Shown: positions 41,539 through 51,200, counted from the stretch's first letter. The stretch: 64,000 nucleotides of DNA from Streptomyces sp. CB00316 (GCF_001905595.1 NZ_LIXI01000012.1:124001-188000); one strand, 5' to 3'. Program-made: numbers and translations. Notes: generated by a model not told the origin, from the letters alone.

Positions 41539-43782
41539 ATGTCTATGCTCGAGAACCAGCCCGGCAGGCGCACGGTTGTCACCGCCGGTGTGCTCACGGG
41601 TCTGACTGCCTGGCCCGCGCTGTCCGCAGCCGGCGCCGTCGCCGCACCGGTGACCCCCGACACCGCGCGAGCCTCCTCCGGGACGGCCGGTGGCGCCCAG
41701 CAGCATCGTTGGCGTACCGCGGTCATCGGCGGTACCGGTTTCGTCACCGGCGTCCTCTTCCACCCCCGCGTCAAAGGACTCGCCTACGCCCGTACCGACA
41801 TCGGTGGCGCATACCGGTGGGACAGCCGCACGCGGGCCTGGGTCCCTCTCACCGACCACCTCGGCTGGGACGACTGGAACCTGCTGGGCGTCGAGGCCAT
41901 GGCCGTCGATCCCCACCATCCCGACCGCCTCTACCTCGCCCTCGGGACGTACGCGCAGAGCTGGTCGGAGAACGGAGCCGTGCTGCGTTCGGAAGACCGG
42001 GGAGCCACCTGGGCCCGCACCGATCTGCCGGTGAAGCTCGGGGCCAACGAGGACGGGCGCGGCACCGGCGAGCGACTCGTCGTCGACCCCTCCGACAGCG
42101 ACACCCTGTGGCTCGGCACCCGTCACGACGGCCTGTGGAAGTCCACCGACCGCGGAGCCACCTGGGCGCGGGCCGGGTTCGGACCCGAGCCGGTGGCGAA
42201 CGGGCAGGGCATCACCCTCCTCGTCGCCGCGGGACGGACTCTCTACGCGGGATGGGCCGACGGCGGATCCGCCCTGTACCGCCGCCGTTCCGACGCCACC
42301 TGGGAGCCCGTCCCAGGACAGCCGGGAGGCGCGTCGGCCCGCGTGCCCGTCCGGGCCGCGTACGACACCGCGATCCGCACGCTTCACATCAGCTACGCCG
42401 ACGCCCCCGGGCCCAACGGGCAGAGCGACGGCAGCGTGCACGCCCTGAACACCGTTACGGGAGCCTGGAGCGACATCACCCCGGTCCGGCCCGGTGGCAC
42501 CACCCCGGACGGGTCACCCGACACGTTCGGATACGGGGGCGTCGCGGTCGACACCCAGCGGCCCGGCACCCTGGTGGTCACCACCAACAACCGCTGGGCG
42601 GACATCGACACGGTCTACCGCTCCACGAACGGCGGACGCACCTGGGAATCCCTGAAGGACCGTGCCGTCCTGGACGTCTCCGAGACGCCTTACCTGCGAT
42701 GGGGCGAGCCCCGGCCCAAGTTCGGCTGGTGGATCCAGACGGTCGCCATCGATCCATTCGACTCCCGCCACATCGTCTACGGCACCGGCGCCACCCTCTA
42801 CGGCACGCGCGACCTGGTCCACTGGTCCCCTGAGATCCGCGGCCTGGAGGAAAGCGCCGTACGGCAGCTGGTCTCCCCTCCCGAGGGCGGCGCGCACCTG
42901 ATCAGCGGTCTGGCCGACATCGGCGTCATGTACCACGACTCCCTGACCGCCTCGCCTTCCCGCGGCATGGCCACCAACCCGGTCTTCGGCTCCGCCACCG
43001 GTCTGGCGATGGCGGCCCGGAAGCCCTCCTACGTCGTACGGACAGGATGGTCATCGGGCCGCAACGGCGCCTGGTCCGGCGACGGCGGCCAGACCTGGAA
43101 GCCCTTCGCGAGCCAGCCGGACATCGCGAGTACGGCTCCCGGTCCCATCGCGACCAGCGCGGACGGCAGCACCCTGCTGTGGTCGTTCGTCCACTGGGAC
43201 GGCTCCACGTACGCCACACACCGCTCGACCGACAACGGCGCCACCTGGGCGGAGGTGCCCACCTTCCCCCGGGGCGGTACGCCGGTCGCCGACCCGTGGG
43301 ACCCGCGCCGCTTCTACGTCTACGACACGGTGAACGGCACCGTTCTCCGCTCGGCCGACGCCGGACGGACCTTCACGCCCGCCGCCACCGGCCTGCCGGC
43401 GGGCGACAACCAGTTCCGCCTGGCTGTCACGCCCGACCGGAGCGGTCACCTCTGGCTCTCCGCCAAGTGGAACGGCCTGTACCGATCCGTCGACGGCGGT
43501 GCCACCTTCACCAAGGTCGGCAGCTGCTGGGCCTCCTACACCCTGGGCTTCGGCAAGGCCGCTGCCGGCGCGGACCATCCGGCGATCTTCCAGGTCGGCG
43601 CCACCGACCGGACCACCGCCGTCCTGCGTTCCGACGACGAGGGCGCCTCCTGGACCCGCATCAACGACGACGCCCACCAGTGGGGCTGGATCGGCGAGAC
43701 GATCACCGGCGATCCCCGCATCCACGGCCGCGTCTACCTCGGTACGAACGGCCGCGGCGTCCAGTACGCCGACCCCGTCTGA
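41539..43782 (+). CDS. Secreted xyloglucanase, GH74
   Basis: The 747-residue precursor has a Tat-like signal (GRRTVVTAGVLTGLTAWPAL, cleavage near AVAA) followed by a two-propeller GH74 fold with many sialidase/BNR-like repeats (SEDRGATWARTD, KSTDRGATWARA, RSTDNGATWAEV, RSADAGRTFTP, RSVDGGATFTKV). The TDIGG motif (Asp87) and ADIG motif (Asp460) are the likely catalytic Asp pair; the second assignment is tentative. No carbohydrate-binding module is attached. It should cut the xyloglucan backbone outside the cell to oligosaccharides for the upstream transporter. The GH42 gene follows after 43 bases. Confidence 0.92.
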   Translation: MSMLENQPGRRTVVTAGVLTGLTAWPALSAAGAVAAPVTPDTARASSGTAGGAQQHRWRTAVIGGTGFVTGVLFHPRVKGLAYARTDIGGAYRWDSRTRAWVPLTDHLGWDDWNLLGVEAMAVDPHHPDRLYLALGTYAQSWSENGAVLRSEDRGATWARTDLPVKLGANEDGRGTGERLVVDPSDSDTLWLGTRHDGLWKSTDRGATWARAGFGPEPVANGQGITLLVAAGRTLYAGWADGGSALYRRRSDATWEPVPGQPGGASARVPVRAAYDTAIRTLHISYADAPGPNGQSDGSVHALNTVTGAWSDITPVRPGGTTPDGSPDTFGYGGVAVDTQRPGTLVVTTNNRWADIDTVYRSTNGGRTWESLKDRAVLDVSETPYLRWGEPRPKFGWWIQTVAIDPFDSRHIVYGTGATLYGTRDLVHWSPEIRGLEESAVRQLVSPPEGGAHLISGLADIGVMYHDSLTASPSRGMATNPVFGSATGLAMAARKPSYVVRTGWSSGRNGAWSGDGGQTWKPFASQPDIASTAPGPIATSADGSTLLWSFVHWDGSTYATHRSTDNGATWAEVPTFPRGGTPVADPWDPRRFYVYDTVNGTVLRSADAGRTFTPAATGLPAGDNQFRLAVTPDRSGHLWLSAKWNGLYRSVDGGATFTKVGSCWASYTLGFGKAAAGADHPAIFQVGATDRTTAVLRSDDEGASWTRINDDAHQWGWIGETITGDPRIHGRVYLGTNGRGVQYADPV

Positions 43783-43825
43783 CCTCTCGACGAACCTCAA
43801 CCTCCCTGACGAAGCGAGTCCTTGC

Positions 43826-45799
43826 ATGCCTTCCCTCAACGACGCCACCGGACCCCGCATCCTCTTCGGCGGCGACTACAACCCGGAGCAGTGGCCCGAG
43901 GAGACCTGGCTGGAGGACATGCGGCTGATGAAGGAGGCCGAGGTCAACTCCGTCACCGTCGGGGTGTTCTCCTGGGCGAAGATCGAACCCCGCCCGGGAG
44001 AACGCCACCTGGGCTGGCTCGACCGGCTCATGGACCTTCTGCACCAGCACGGCACAGGGGTCGTCCTCGCCACCCCCACCGCCTCACCGCCGGCGTGGAT
44101 GGGAACCCTCCACCCCGACACACTGCCGCGCGGCGAGGACGGATCCATCATCTGGTACGGATCACGACAGCACTTCTGCCCCAGCTCACCCGTCTACCGG
44201 GCCTACGCCGCGGCCATCACGAAGGACCTCGCCGAGCGTTACGGCGACCACCCGGCTCTGCGCATGTGGCACATCAACAACGAGTACTGCACCTTCTGCT
44301 GGTGCGACGAGACCGCACGGCACTTCCGCCGCTGGCTGCGCCAGAGGTACACCACGATCGACGCCCTGAACGAAGCCTGGGGCACCGCCTTCTGGAGCCA
44401 GCGCTACGACACATGGGAACAGGTCATCCCACCGCGCAAGGCGCAGTACCTGCGCAACCCCGCCTGCACGCTCGACTTCCGGCGCTTCACCTCCGACACC
44501 CTCCTGGAGTGCTACACCGCCGAGCGCGACATCGTCGCCGCGCGCACCCCCCACATCCCCGTCACCACCAACTTCATGCCCTTCTGGACCGGGCAGGACG
44601 CATGGAAGTGGGCCGGGGAGGAGGACGTCGTCTCCGTCGACGTCTACCCGGACCCCGCCGACCCGCACGCCGGCCAGTACGGAGCGATGATCCAGGACAT
44701 GACCCGCTCGCAGGCCCGCGGGCCGTGGATGGTGATGGAGCAGGCGGCGGGCGCGGTGAACTTCCGCGGTGTCAACGTGCCCAAGCCCCGTGGCCTGGGC
44801 CGACTCTGGTCCCTCCAGGCCGTTGCCCGCGGCGCGGACGCCGTCTGCCACTTCCAGTGGAGGCAGTCGCGACAGGGAGCGGAGAAGTTCCACTCGGCCA
44901 TGGTCTCGCACGCGGGCGAACACGGTCGCGCCTACCAGGAGATCAAGCGGATCGGTGCCGAGCTGTCCCGACTGGGGGAGAGCGTCGCCGGCACCCGCGT
45001 CATCTCCGAGGTGGCGATCCTGCACGACTGGGACTCCTGGTGGGCCGACGAACAGGAGGGCCGCCTGTCCTCCGAGGTGCACTACCCCACCGTCGTACGA
45101 GCCTGGCACCGTGCCCTGTGGGAGGCCGGAGTCACCACCGACTTCGCCCACCCCGAGCACGACCTCAGTCCCTACCGCCTGGTCGTCGTCCCGCACCTGT
45201 ATCTGCTGACCGACGCCGCTGTGGACAGTCTCGTCGCCCATGTACGCGGCGGAGGCACACTCGTCTGCGGGTTCATGACCGGCGCCGCGGACCAGGACGA
45301 CCGCATCCGTCCCGGCGGCATGGACGAACGGCTGCGCGATCTGTTCGGCATCCGCCTCGTCCACGAGTGGTGGCCGCTGCCCGCGGGCGAGAAGGTGGTG
45401 TGCGACGACGGCCTCCGCCCCTTCCGGGGATCCCTCTGGGCGGAGGAACTGGAACTGTCCGCAGCGGAGACCGTCGCCACCTATCGAAGCGGTGAGCTCG
45501 TCGGCATGCCCGCCGTGCTGCGCCACGGAGGCGCCTGGTACGTCTCCACGCTGCCCGAGCCGACAGCCCTCCGCGAGCTGCTCGCCCGCGTGGCGTGCGA
45601 GGCGGGCGCGCGACCCGTCCTGGAGAACCGGCCACCCGGTCTGGAAGCGATCAGCCGCGGTGACGTGCTCTTCCTGCTCAACCATGCTCCCGGGCCGGTC
45701 ACCGTCGACGTGCCGGGCCCGTACCGGGACTTGATCACGGGCGACCGGGTGGAGGGTTCCGTCCGCCTGGAGCGCCATGGTGTGGCGGTGCTGGCGTGA
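43826..45799 (+). CDS. Beta-galactosidase, GH42
   Basis: The 657-residue product shows FGGDYNPEQWPEETWLEDMR, acid/base Glu153 in WHINNEYC, nucleophile Glu305 in WMVMEQAAG, and the zinc-site cysteines typical of the family (HFCPSS, YCTFCWCDE). The C-terminal half has the trimerisation and beta domains (VVPHLYLLTDAAVDSLVAHV). There is no signal peptide. In this setting it should remove beta-1,2-galactose from xyloglucan side chains. Its stop overlaps the GH95 GTG start (GTGA), so the two are coupled. Confidence 0.94.
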   Translation: MPSLNDATGPRILFGGDYNPEQWPEETWLEDMRLMKEAEVNSVTVGVFSWAKIEPRPGERHLGWLDRLMDLLHQHGTGVVLATPTASPPAWMGTLHPDTLPRGEDGSIIWYGSRQHFCPSSPVYRAYAAAITKDLAERYGDHPALRMWHINNEYCTFCWCDETARHFRRWLRQRYTTIDALNEAWGTAFWSQRYDTWEQVIPPRKAQYLRNPACTLDFRRFTSDTLLECYTAERDIVAARTPHIPVTTNFMPFWTGQDAWKWAGEEDVVSVDVYPDPADPHAGQYGAMIQDMTRSQARGPWMVMEQAAGAVNFRGVNVPKPRGLGRLWSLQAVARGADAVCHFQWRQSRQGAEKFHSAMVSHAGEHGRAYQEIKRIGAELSRLGESVAGTRVISEVAILHDWDSWWADEQEGRLSSEVHYPTVVRAWHRALWEAGVTTDFAHPEHDLSPYRLVVVPHLYLLTDAAVDSLVAHVRGGGTLVCGFMTGAADQDDRIRPGGMDERLRDLFGIRLVHEWWPLPAGEKVVCDDGLRPFRGSLWAEELELSAAETVATYRSGELVGMPAVLRHGGAWYVSTLPEPTALRELLARVACEAGARPVLENRPPGLEAISRGDVLFLLNHAPGPVTVDVPGPYRDLITGDRVEGSVRLERHGVAVLA

Positions 45800-48066
45800 G
45801 GCACGGGACGTGGGAACCGCAGCCCGCCGGACGGTGGGAGGACGCCTACCTCAGCGGTAACGGCAGGCACGGCGCCATGGTGTTCGGCCATCCGGCCGAC
45901 GAACGCGTCGTGGTGAACCACCACACCCTGGTCCGCCCCAACGGCAGCGAAGCGGTCGGCCCCCCGGCGCTCGCCGCCGAACTCCCCGCTCTTCAGGCCG
46001 CCCTGCTGGCAGGCGACACCAGGGCGGCGGAGGACTTCGGCGCCGGGTACCCGCACGTATGGGTGCAGCCCTTCCATCCCGCTTTCCAGGTCCGCATACG
46101 ACGCAGGGGGGTGACAGGGGAGCCGGGATACCGCAGGCAGGTGGACTTCACCACCGGGCACGTGAGCGCGATGGACGACGGCTGGCGCAGCGACGTCTTC
46201 GTCTCTCGCACCGACGACGTGATCGTCCACCGGGTGTCCGGCCGGCCCGGTGGACTGAGCGCCGAGGTCCGCCTCGACGAACGCCTGCCCGGGTTGCCTG
46301 CCGGGCTGCGCTTCTCCCGCTCGGTCGTGTGCGAGAGGAACGGGCGCCCCGGCACCAGGGCGGTACTGAGCCTGCGCACCGAGTACGGGAACGGACGGAC
46401 CGCCTTCACGGGGACGACCCTCGTGGTCATCCCCGACGGCCGGGCGGACGCGGCCGGTGACAGGCTGCGGGTCACCGGAGCCTCCGCGATACTGCTGCTG
46501 ACCCGGGTGGAGCGGCATCCTGCCGGCAGCGACCCCGGCGCCGCGCACCTCGCTGGGCTGGGTGCCCTGCTCGAAGCGGACCCGGTCAGCGTCGACTCGA
46601 CCGTCCCGCCCGGCCCGCACGATGCCACCGACCTGGCGTACTCGCGGCTTCTGGCCAGACACCTGCCCGCCCACCGTGGCGCCTACCTTCGCGCCGAACT
46701 CACCTTGACGGCGGATCCGGCGGAGAGAGAACTGCCGGGCAGCGCACTGCTGCGCCGTCCGGACAGCCCGGCGCTTCTCGAACGTCTCTTCGCGGCGGGC
46801 CGCTACCACCTCCTGTCGTCCAGCGGCATACTGCCGCCGCGTCTCACCGGTCTCTGGACGGGCGACTGGGACACCGCCTGGTCCGGAGCCTTCACCACCA
46901 ACGCCAACCTCAACCTGCAGGTGGCGTCCGCGGCGGCGGGGGCGCTGCCCGAGGTGTCCCGGGCCCACGCGGAGCTGATACGCGGTCAACTGGCCCACTG
47001 GCGCGACAACGCCCGCGAGATCTTCGGTGCCCGCGGCATCGTCGCGCCCTCCCACACGGACGGGGAGAGCGGCCACACCCGGCACTTCGAACGCGCCTAC
47101 CCCCTGCACCTGTGGACCGCGGGCGCCGACTGGCTGCTCCACCCTCTGGTCGACGAAGTCCTCACCGGAGGCCGGCCCGGCCCCTGGCTCCCCCTCGCCC
47201 TGGTCGAGGTGGCCCAGTTCTACGAGGACTTCCTCGTCAGCCGCGGCCCCGACGCCCCCGTGGCGGTGGTGCCCTCGTACTCGCCCGAGAACCGGCCCGC
47301 CAACGCGAGCTGGGGCACCGTCGACGCCACGATGGACATCGCCGCCGCACGGCACGCCCTGACCACCGCGGCCGACTTCCGCCCCGACCACCCCAGCGCC
47401 CCGCACTGGCGGGCCCTCGCCGCCAGGCTTCCTTCCTACCGGGTCAACGCGGACGGGGCACTGGCCGAGTGGGCCGGTCCTGAGCTGGAGGACACGTACG
47501 ACCATCGGCACATCAGCCACCTCTACCCGGTGTGGCCGCTCGACGAGATCAACCCCCTTGACACGCCGGCCCTCGCGACGGCCGCCCTCCGCGCTCTCGA
47601 ACTACGCGGCTCGGAGAACGATTCGGCGCACGGCCGCCTGCACACCGCGCTCGTCGCCGCCCGGCTGCGTGACAAGGAACTGGCGGGCCGAGCGCTCCGC
47701 CACGTGCTGCACGGCGACTACTTCCACGACTCACTCATGAGCGCCCACTACCCGGCGCGGGACGTGTACAACGCGGACGCCGCGCACACGCTGCCCGCGG
47801 TGCTCATCGAGTGTCTGGTCCAGTCGTCCCCCGACCGGCTGGTACTGCTGCCTTCCGTGCCACGCGAGTGCGCCGAAGGCACCTTGCGAGGCATCCGCAC
47901 GCGCTTCGCGGCCCGCCTCGACCTGCGGTGGTCCAAAGACCATGCCACCGCCGTGCTGTGGCCGTCGAGCGACCGCACGATCGACGTGATCGCGGGCAGT
48001 GACCGCTACCCGCTGACCCTCGTCGCCCACGAGAAGCACGTTCTCTCCCTCCCCGGCAGGACATGA
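45796..48066 (+). CDS. Alpha-L-fucosidase, GH95
   Basis: The 756-residue product has a GH95 N-domain (WEDAYLSGNGRHGAMVFGHP), an (alpha/alpha)6 barrel (RYHLLSSSGILPPRLTGLWT, TTNANLNLQVASAAAG, AYPLHLWTAGADWLL, SYSPENRPANASWGTVDATM) and HISHLYPVWPLDEI near the end. It should release alpha-1,2-fucose from fucosylated xyloglucan oligosaccharides in the cytoplasm; no signal peptide is present. GTG 45796 overlaps the GH42 stop. An orphan signal-peptide ORF starts inside its own stop (ATGA at 48063). Confidence 0.92.
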   Translation: MRHGTWEPQPAGRWEDAYLSGNGRHGAMVFGHPADERVVVNHHTLVRPNGSEAVGPPALAAELPALQAALLAGDTRAAEDFGAGYPHVWVQPFHPAFQVRIRRRGVTGEPGYRRQVDFTTGHVSAMDDGWRSDVFVSRTDDVIVHRVSGRPGGLSAEVRLDERLPGLPAGLRFSRSVVCERNGRPGTRAVLSLRTEYGNGRTAFTGTTLVVIPDGRADAAGDRLRVTGASAILLLTRVERHPAGSDPGAAHLAGLGALLEADPVSVDSTVPPGPHDATDLAYSRLLARHLPAHRGAYLRAELTLTADPAERELPGSALLRRPDSPALLERLFAAGRYHLLSSSGILPPRLTGLWTGDWDTAWSGAFTTNANLNLQVASAAAGALPEVSRAHAELIRGQLAHWRDNAREIFGARGIVAPSHTDGESGHTRHFERAYPLHLWTAGADWLLHPLVDEVLTGGRPGPWLPLALVEVAQFYEDFLVSRGPDAPVAVVPSYSPENRPANASWGTVDATMDIAAARHALTTAADFRPDHPSAPHWRALAARLPSYRVNADGALAEWAGPELEDTYDHRHISHLYPVWPLDEINPLDTPALATAALRALELRGSENDSAHGRLHTALVAARLRDKELAGRALRHVLHGDYFHDSLMSAHYPARDVYNADAAHTLPAVLIECLVQSSPDRLVLLPSVPRECAEGTLRGIRTRFAARLDLRWSKDHATAVLWPSSDRTIDVIAGSDRYPLTLVAHEKHVLSLPGRT

Positions 48067-48203
48067 CCCCACCCCGTCGCAGGGACTCCGTACGACACAC
48101 TCCGTACAGGTTCCGAGGCCACCGGCGCCACGTGCTCGCCGCGGCGCTCGCTCCGCCCGCTGCCGTCGCTCCGGAGCCGTCCCCGGCACACGCCGCCGCC
48201 TGA
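48063..48203 (+). pseudogene. Orphan signal peptide, 46 aa, probably a truncated secreted-enzyme gene
   Basis: The ATG overlaps the GH95 stop as ATGA, the same coupling used elsewhere in the cluster. The 46 residues (MTPPRRRDSVRHTP..., then HVLAAALAPPAAVAPEPSPA, HAAA) look like a signal peptide: Arg-rich n-region, Ala/Leu h-region and AHA-AA cleavage site. The frame stops immediately after, where a mature protein should begin. The h-region is unusually Pro-rich, suggesting decay. The LacI gene ends 30 bases away, so any lost body was removed by a deletion. Confidence 0.5.
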
Positions 48204-48233
48204 TATCCCATGACCGCTGGTGGACCGCGCCCG

Positions 48234-49247
48234 TCATCCCCTGACGGGCGCAGGCCCGCTGCTCGCGCGGACAACGAGCTCCGGCTTGAGGAGGACGACC
48301 TCTTCGTCGGCCTTCCCCTCGACCTTGGCGATGAGGTGGTCGACGGCCTGACGTGCCATCTCCCGCGCGGGGATGGTGACGGACGTCAACCGGACCGAAC
48401 CCTGGAGGGCGACCTGCTCGGGACACACGGCGACGACGGAGATGTCCTCGGGCACCGCCCTCCTGTCCTGGCGCAACAGGCTGAGCAGCGGTTCCACCGC
48501 CTGCTCGTTGTGCACGACGAAGCCCGTGACATCGGGGCGCTCGGTGAAGATCTGCCCGACGGCGCTCGCCATCGAGGCGTACGTGCCCTCGCACGGACGG
48601 TGCAACACGCGCAGCCCGAGCCGGCCCGCTCGGGCGCGCAGGCCGTCGATCGTGCGCTCCGCGAACCCGGCCTTGCGCTCGTACACGGCCGGAGCCTCGC
48701 CGATCACGGCGATGTCCCGGTGCCCCAACTCGGCCAGATGCTCCACACACAGAGCGCCGGCCTCGGTGAAGTCCAGATCGACGCAGGTGAAGTCGGTGGT
48801 CTGAGAGGGAAGGCCGATGAGCACCGCGGGCCGGCCGCTCTCGCGCAGCACGGGGAGCCGGGCATCGTCCAGTTCCACATCCATCAGGATGATGGCGTCC
48901 ACAAGGCCGCTGGCGACCACGCGGCGCACGGCGGCGGGCCCCTCCTCGCCGGTGAGCATCAGAACGTCGAAGCCGTGCTCCCGGGCGTTGGTGGCGACGG
49001 CGATGGCGATCTCCATCATCACCGGGACGTACATGTCCGTGCGCAACGGCATCATCAGCGCGATGATGTTGGATCTGCTGCTCGCCAGTGCTCTGGCTCC
49101 AGCGTTGGGGTGGTAGCCCAGTTCCGTGATGCTGCGTTCCACCCGGCGCTTGGTGACCTCGGAGATGGTTCGCTTGCCACTGAGGACGTAGCTGACCGTG
49201 CTGGCGGAAACTCCGGCATGTTGCGCCACGTCGGCAAGGGTGACCAT
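48234..49247 (-). CDS. LacI-family regulator of the xyloglucan cluster
   Basis: The 337-residue product has an N-terminal LacI helix-turn-helix (VTLADVAQHAGVSASTVSYV, LSGKRTISEVTKRRVERSI, hinge helix PNAGARALASSRSN) and a periplasmic-binding-protein-like effector domain. ATG 49247 has GGAGATC upstream and starts the HTH at once; an in-frame start 16 codons earlier would overlap the operator. A palindrome core lies 19 bases before the start and a perfect one 105 bases before, indicating autoregulation. The same palindrome precedes the GH31, GH3 and transporter genes, so it likely represses the cluster until a xyloglucan-derived sugar binds. Confidence 0.9.
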   Translation of the reverse strand: MVTLADVAQHAGVSASTVSYVLSGKRTISEVTKRRVERSITELGYHPNAGARALASSRSNIIALMMPLRTDMYVPVMMEIAIAVATNAREHGFDVLMLTGEEGPAAVRRVVASGLVDAIILMDVELDDARLPVLRESGRPAVLIGLPSQTTDFTCVDLDFTEAGALCVEHLAELGHRDIAVIGEAPAVYERKAGFAERTIDGLRARAGRLGLRVLHRPCEGTYASMASAVGQIFTERPDVTGFVVHNEQAVEPLLSLLRQDRRAVPEDISVVAVCPEQVALQGSVRLTSVTIPAREMARQAVDHLIAKVEGKADEEVVLLKPELVVRASSGPAPVRG

Positions 49248-49263
49248 CAGGATCTCCAAGATC

Positions 49264-49277
49264 GGGAAGCGCTTCAA
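49264..49277. promoter_or_regulatory. LacI-type operator variant at the regulator's own start
   Basis: GGGAAGCGCTTCAA has the intact GAAGCGCTTC core and 11 of 14 matches to the cluster palindrome. It lies 17-30 bases upstream of the LacI start codon. Confidence 0.65.
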
Positions 49278-49351
49278 CACGCACTCTGTACTCAAACTGC
49301 AAGCTGCCAGAACATTAATCCGCTCTGAGGGTCGCTGTCCAGACTCTGCAG

Positions 49352-49365
49352 TCGAAGCGCTTCGA
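49352..49365. promoter_or_regulatory. LacI-type operator, perfect palindrome
   Basis: TCGAAGCGCTTCGA lies 105 bases upstream of the LacI start. With the variant at 49264 it forms a pair about 88 bases apart, suited to autoregulation. Confidence 0.8.
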
Positions 49366-49519
49366 CAACTCCGATGTCCTTCATGTTGCCCGCCGAGCGG
49401 GGCGGCTCGACCTCACCAAGCGCCGTATGTCACGCGGCTGACTGATGCTCCATGCCACGGAGGGGTTTCTCGTCCGCTCCGTTCTTTCCGGGTGTGCGCG
49501 GATGGGCCGCACACACGAC

Positions 49520-49554
49520 AGCGCCGGCTCCCGCGCGATGCGGGAACCGGCGCT
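49520..49554. terminator. Terminator downstream of the LPMO gene
   Basis: AGCGCCGGCTCCCGC pairs with GCGGGAACCGGCGCT (one mismatch in 15) around a five-base loop, 15 bases beyond the LPMO stop on the minus strand. Confidence 0.82.
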
Positions 49555-49568
49555 GCGCGCGTCAGCGG

Positions 49569-50657
49569 CTACGGAGTGACGCAGCCGATCGGGCCGACCG
49601 GGAAGTCGTTGCCGGTCGATGTCGCGGTGAACCCGAAGGTGACGCTGCCCTCCGGTGCGATCGTGCGGTTGTGGTCGAGGTTCCTGACCGTGAGCGTGCC
49701 ATCGGGCCCCGTGGTCAGCGCACCGTTCCACAAGCTGCTGATCCTGGCGCCCACGCCGGGCTTCCAGCGCACGGCCCAACCCTCACGCGCCGCCGTGGCG
49801 TGGTTCATGACCTCCACGGAACCCTGGAAACCGCCGCTCCAGGAGTTGGTCACGCTGTAGACGGCCATGCACCCGGTGTGCGGGTCGGTGGGTGTCGGGG
49901 TCGGAGTGGGGGTGGGCGTCGGATGAGGAGTGCCGCCCGAGCCGCGGATGCCGGTCACCTCGCCGTTGCCACCGTCGAAGACGATGTCGGAGCAGGAGAA
50001 GAAGTTCTCCTGGCTGTCCGAGCGCACCCACTGGATGAACATGACCGCGTCACCCGAGCGGCCCGAGGGCAGGTCCAGGTCCCAGTAGTAGTGGCCGCCG
50101 TCCGTGCCGGGCCCACCCGCCTGCGGCGGATCGGTGACGGTCCCGATCAGCTCCAGGTCGTCCCAGCCCAGCTCGGTGCTGGGTGAGTAGCCGGGCTTGG
50201 ACAGGTATACCCGGAAGGAGCCCGGGTGCGCCGCCCAGTTGCTGTGCTGGAGCTGGATCGTCTTCCCTGACGTCAGGTGCGTCCGGGGCCAGTCGGAGCG
50301 GGGGGCGTTGTAGCCGGTGAAGTTGTACGGCGACCGGTCCCCGGCACTGCACAGCTTTCCGTCCGGGACGTAACCCGCGCCACGTCCGCCCGCGTTGGAG
50401 TCGAGCACGGCGAACCAGTTGTACAGCGCGGTCGCGCCGCTCTCGTCGAGCGCTGCCTTGCACGCCGGGTTGGTCGGGTCCAGGGCGCCGGTGCCGGTCC
50501 TGGCGTCCAGCATGCAGAGGTACGTACGCGAGCCCGGTGTCATCGTGACGCCGTGGGCCTGGGCGTCGCCCTGGCCCATCAACGTCAGGCCGATTCCGCC
50601 GAGCAGTGTCGCCAGCACCGCCGCCATGGAGGTGAACAGCTTCTTGCGTCGGGCCAT
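49569..50657 (-). CDS. Lytic polysaccharide monooxygenase AA10 with C-terminal CBM2
   Basis: The 362-residue precursor has a 34-residue signal peptide ending AQA before His35 (HGVTMTPGS), the N-terminal copper ligand. The second brace His is His144 (WAAHPGSFRVY). These numbers equal those I recall for S. coelicolor CelS2 (ScLPMO10C). The AA10 domain (35-~230) is followed by a Pro/Thr linker and a CBM2 (CMAVYSVTNSWSGGFQGSVE...). It oxidatively cleaves crystalline cellulose. ATG 50657 has GGAGACC upstream. It is divergent from the GH9 gene, with two CebR boxes between. Confidence 0.95.
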   Translation of the reverse strand: MARRKKLFTSMAAVLATLLGGIGLTLMGQGDAQAHGVTMTPGSRTYLCMLDARTGTGALDPTNPACKAALDESGATALYNWFAVLDSNAGGRGAGYVPDGKLCSAGDRSPYNFTGYNAPRSDWPRTHLTSGKTIQLQHSNWAAHPGSFRVYLSKPGYSPSTELGWDDLELIGTVTDPPQAGGPGTDGGHYYWDLDLPSGRSGDAVMFIQWVRSDSQENFFSCSDIVFDGGNGEVTGIRGSGGTPHPTPTPTPTPTPTDPHTGCMAVYSVTNSWSGGFQGSVEVMNHATAAREGWAVRWKPGVGARISSLWNGALTTGPDGTLTVRNLDHNRTIAPEGSVTFGFTATSTGNDFPVGPIGCVTP

Positions 50658-51002
50658 GAGGTCTCCTGTACCTGTGTGGGGACGGTCTTCCGTTTGTGCT
50701 TCTCTCCTGCGGCCGCCGTCGGGCGAGGAGTCTGGGGTGGCACCTGGATCAGGGCGCTGTCGAGGGCGGGCGCGGGCGCGAGGCAGGTGGAATCGCCGTG
50801 GCCGGTGCACGGCCGTGCGGCCGCAGCCGTCTGCCCCGCGCGGGCAGGGCCCGACGCCGACCGAGCCGCGTCGGACCGACGCCGGCAGGAGTGCTGAGCG
50901 GTTGCGCGTGGTCCTGGGGGAGTGACGCTCGCATGCGGGGCCTCTCCGGGAGGGATGACCGATGGGGCGATCACGGAACCGGAAGCACTTGGCCGTTCAG
51001 TC

Positions 51003-51016
51003 TGGGAGCGCTCCCA
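51003..51016. promoter_or_regulatory. CebR box, LPMO side
   Basis: TGGGAGCGCTCCCA is a perfect match to the 14-bp CebR operator of Streptomyces, the cellobiose/cellotriose-responsive repressor. It is 346 bases before the LPMO start. Confidence 0.9.
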
Positions 51017-51200
51017 CCTCCTGGTACCACGGACTGTAGGAGCTTTGCTGTGTCCCTGACAACCCATCGGGAGGCATGCGTCGAGCGAATCGACGAAGGC
51101 GGGGTTCCGGCGAGTCGGGGCCGACGCGGCCCTTTCATGGGGCCGGCGAAGCGGCGAATCCTGTCCAACCGCTTGACGGCGCGTCTCTGGACCCCGATTT

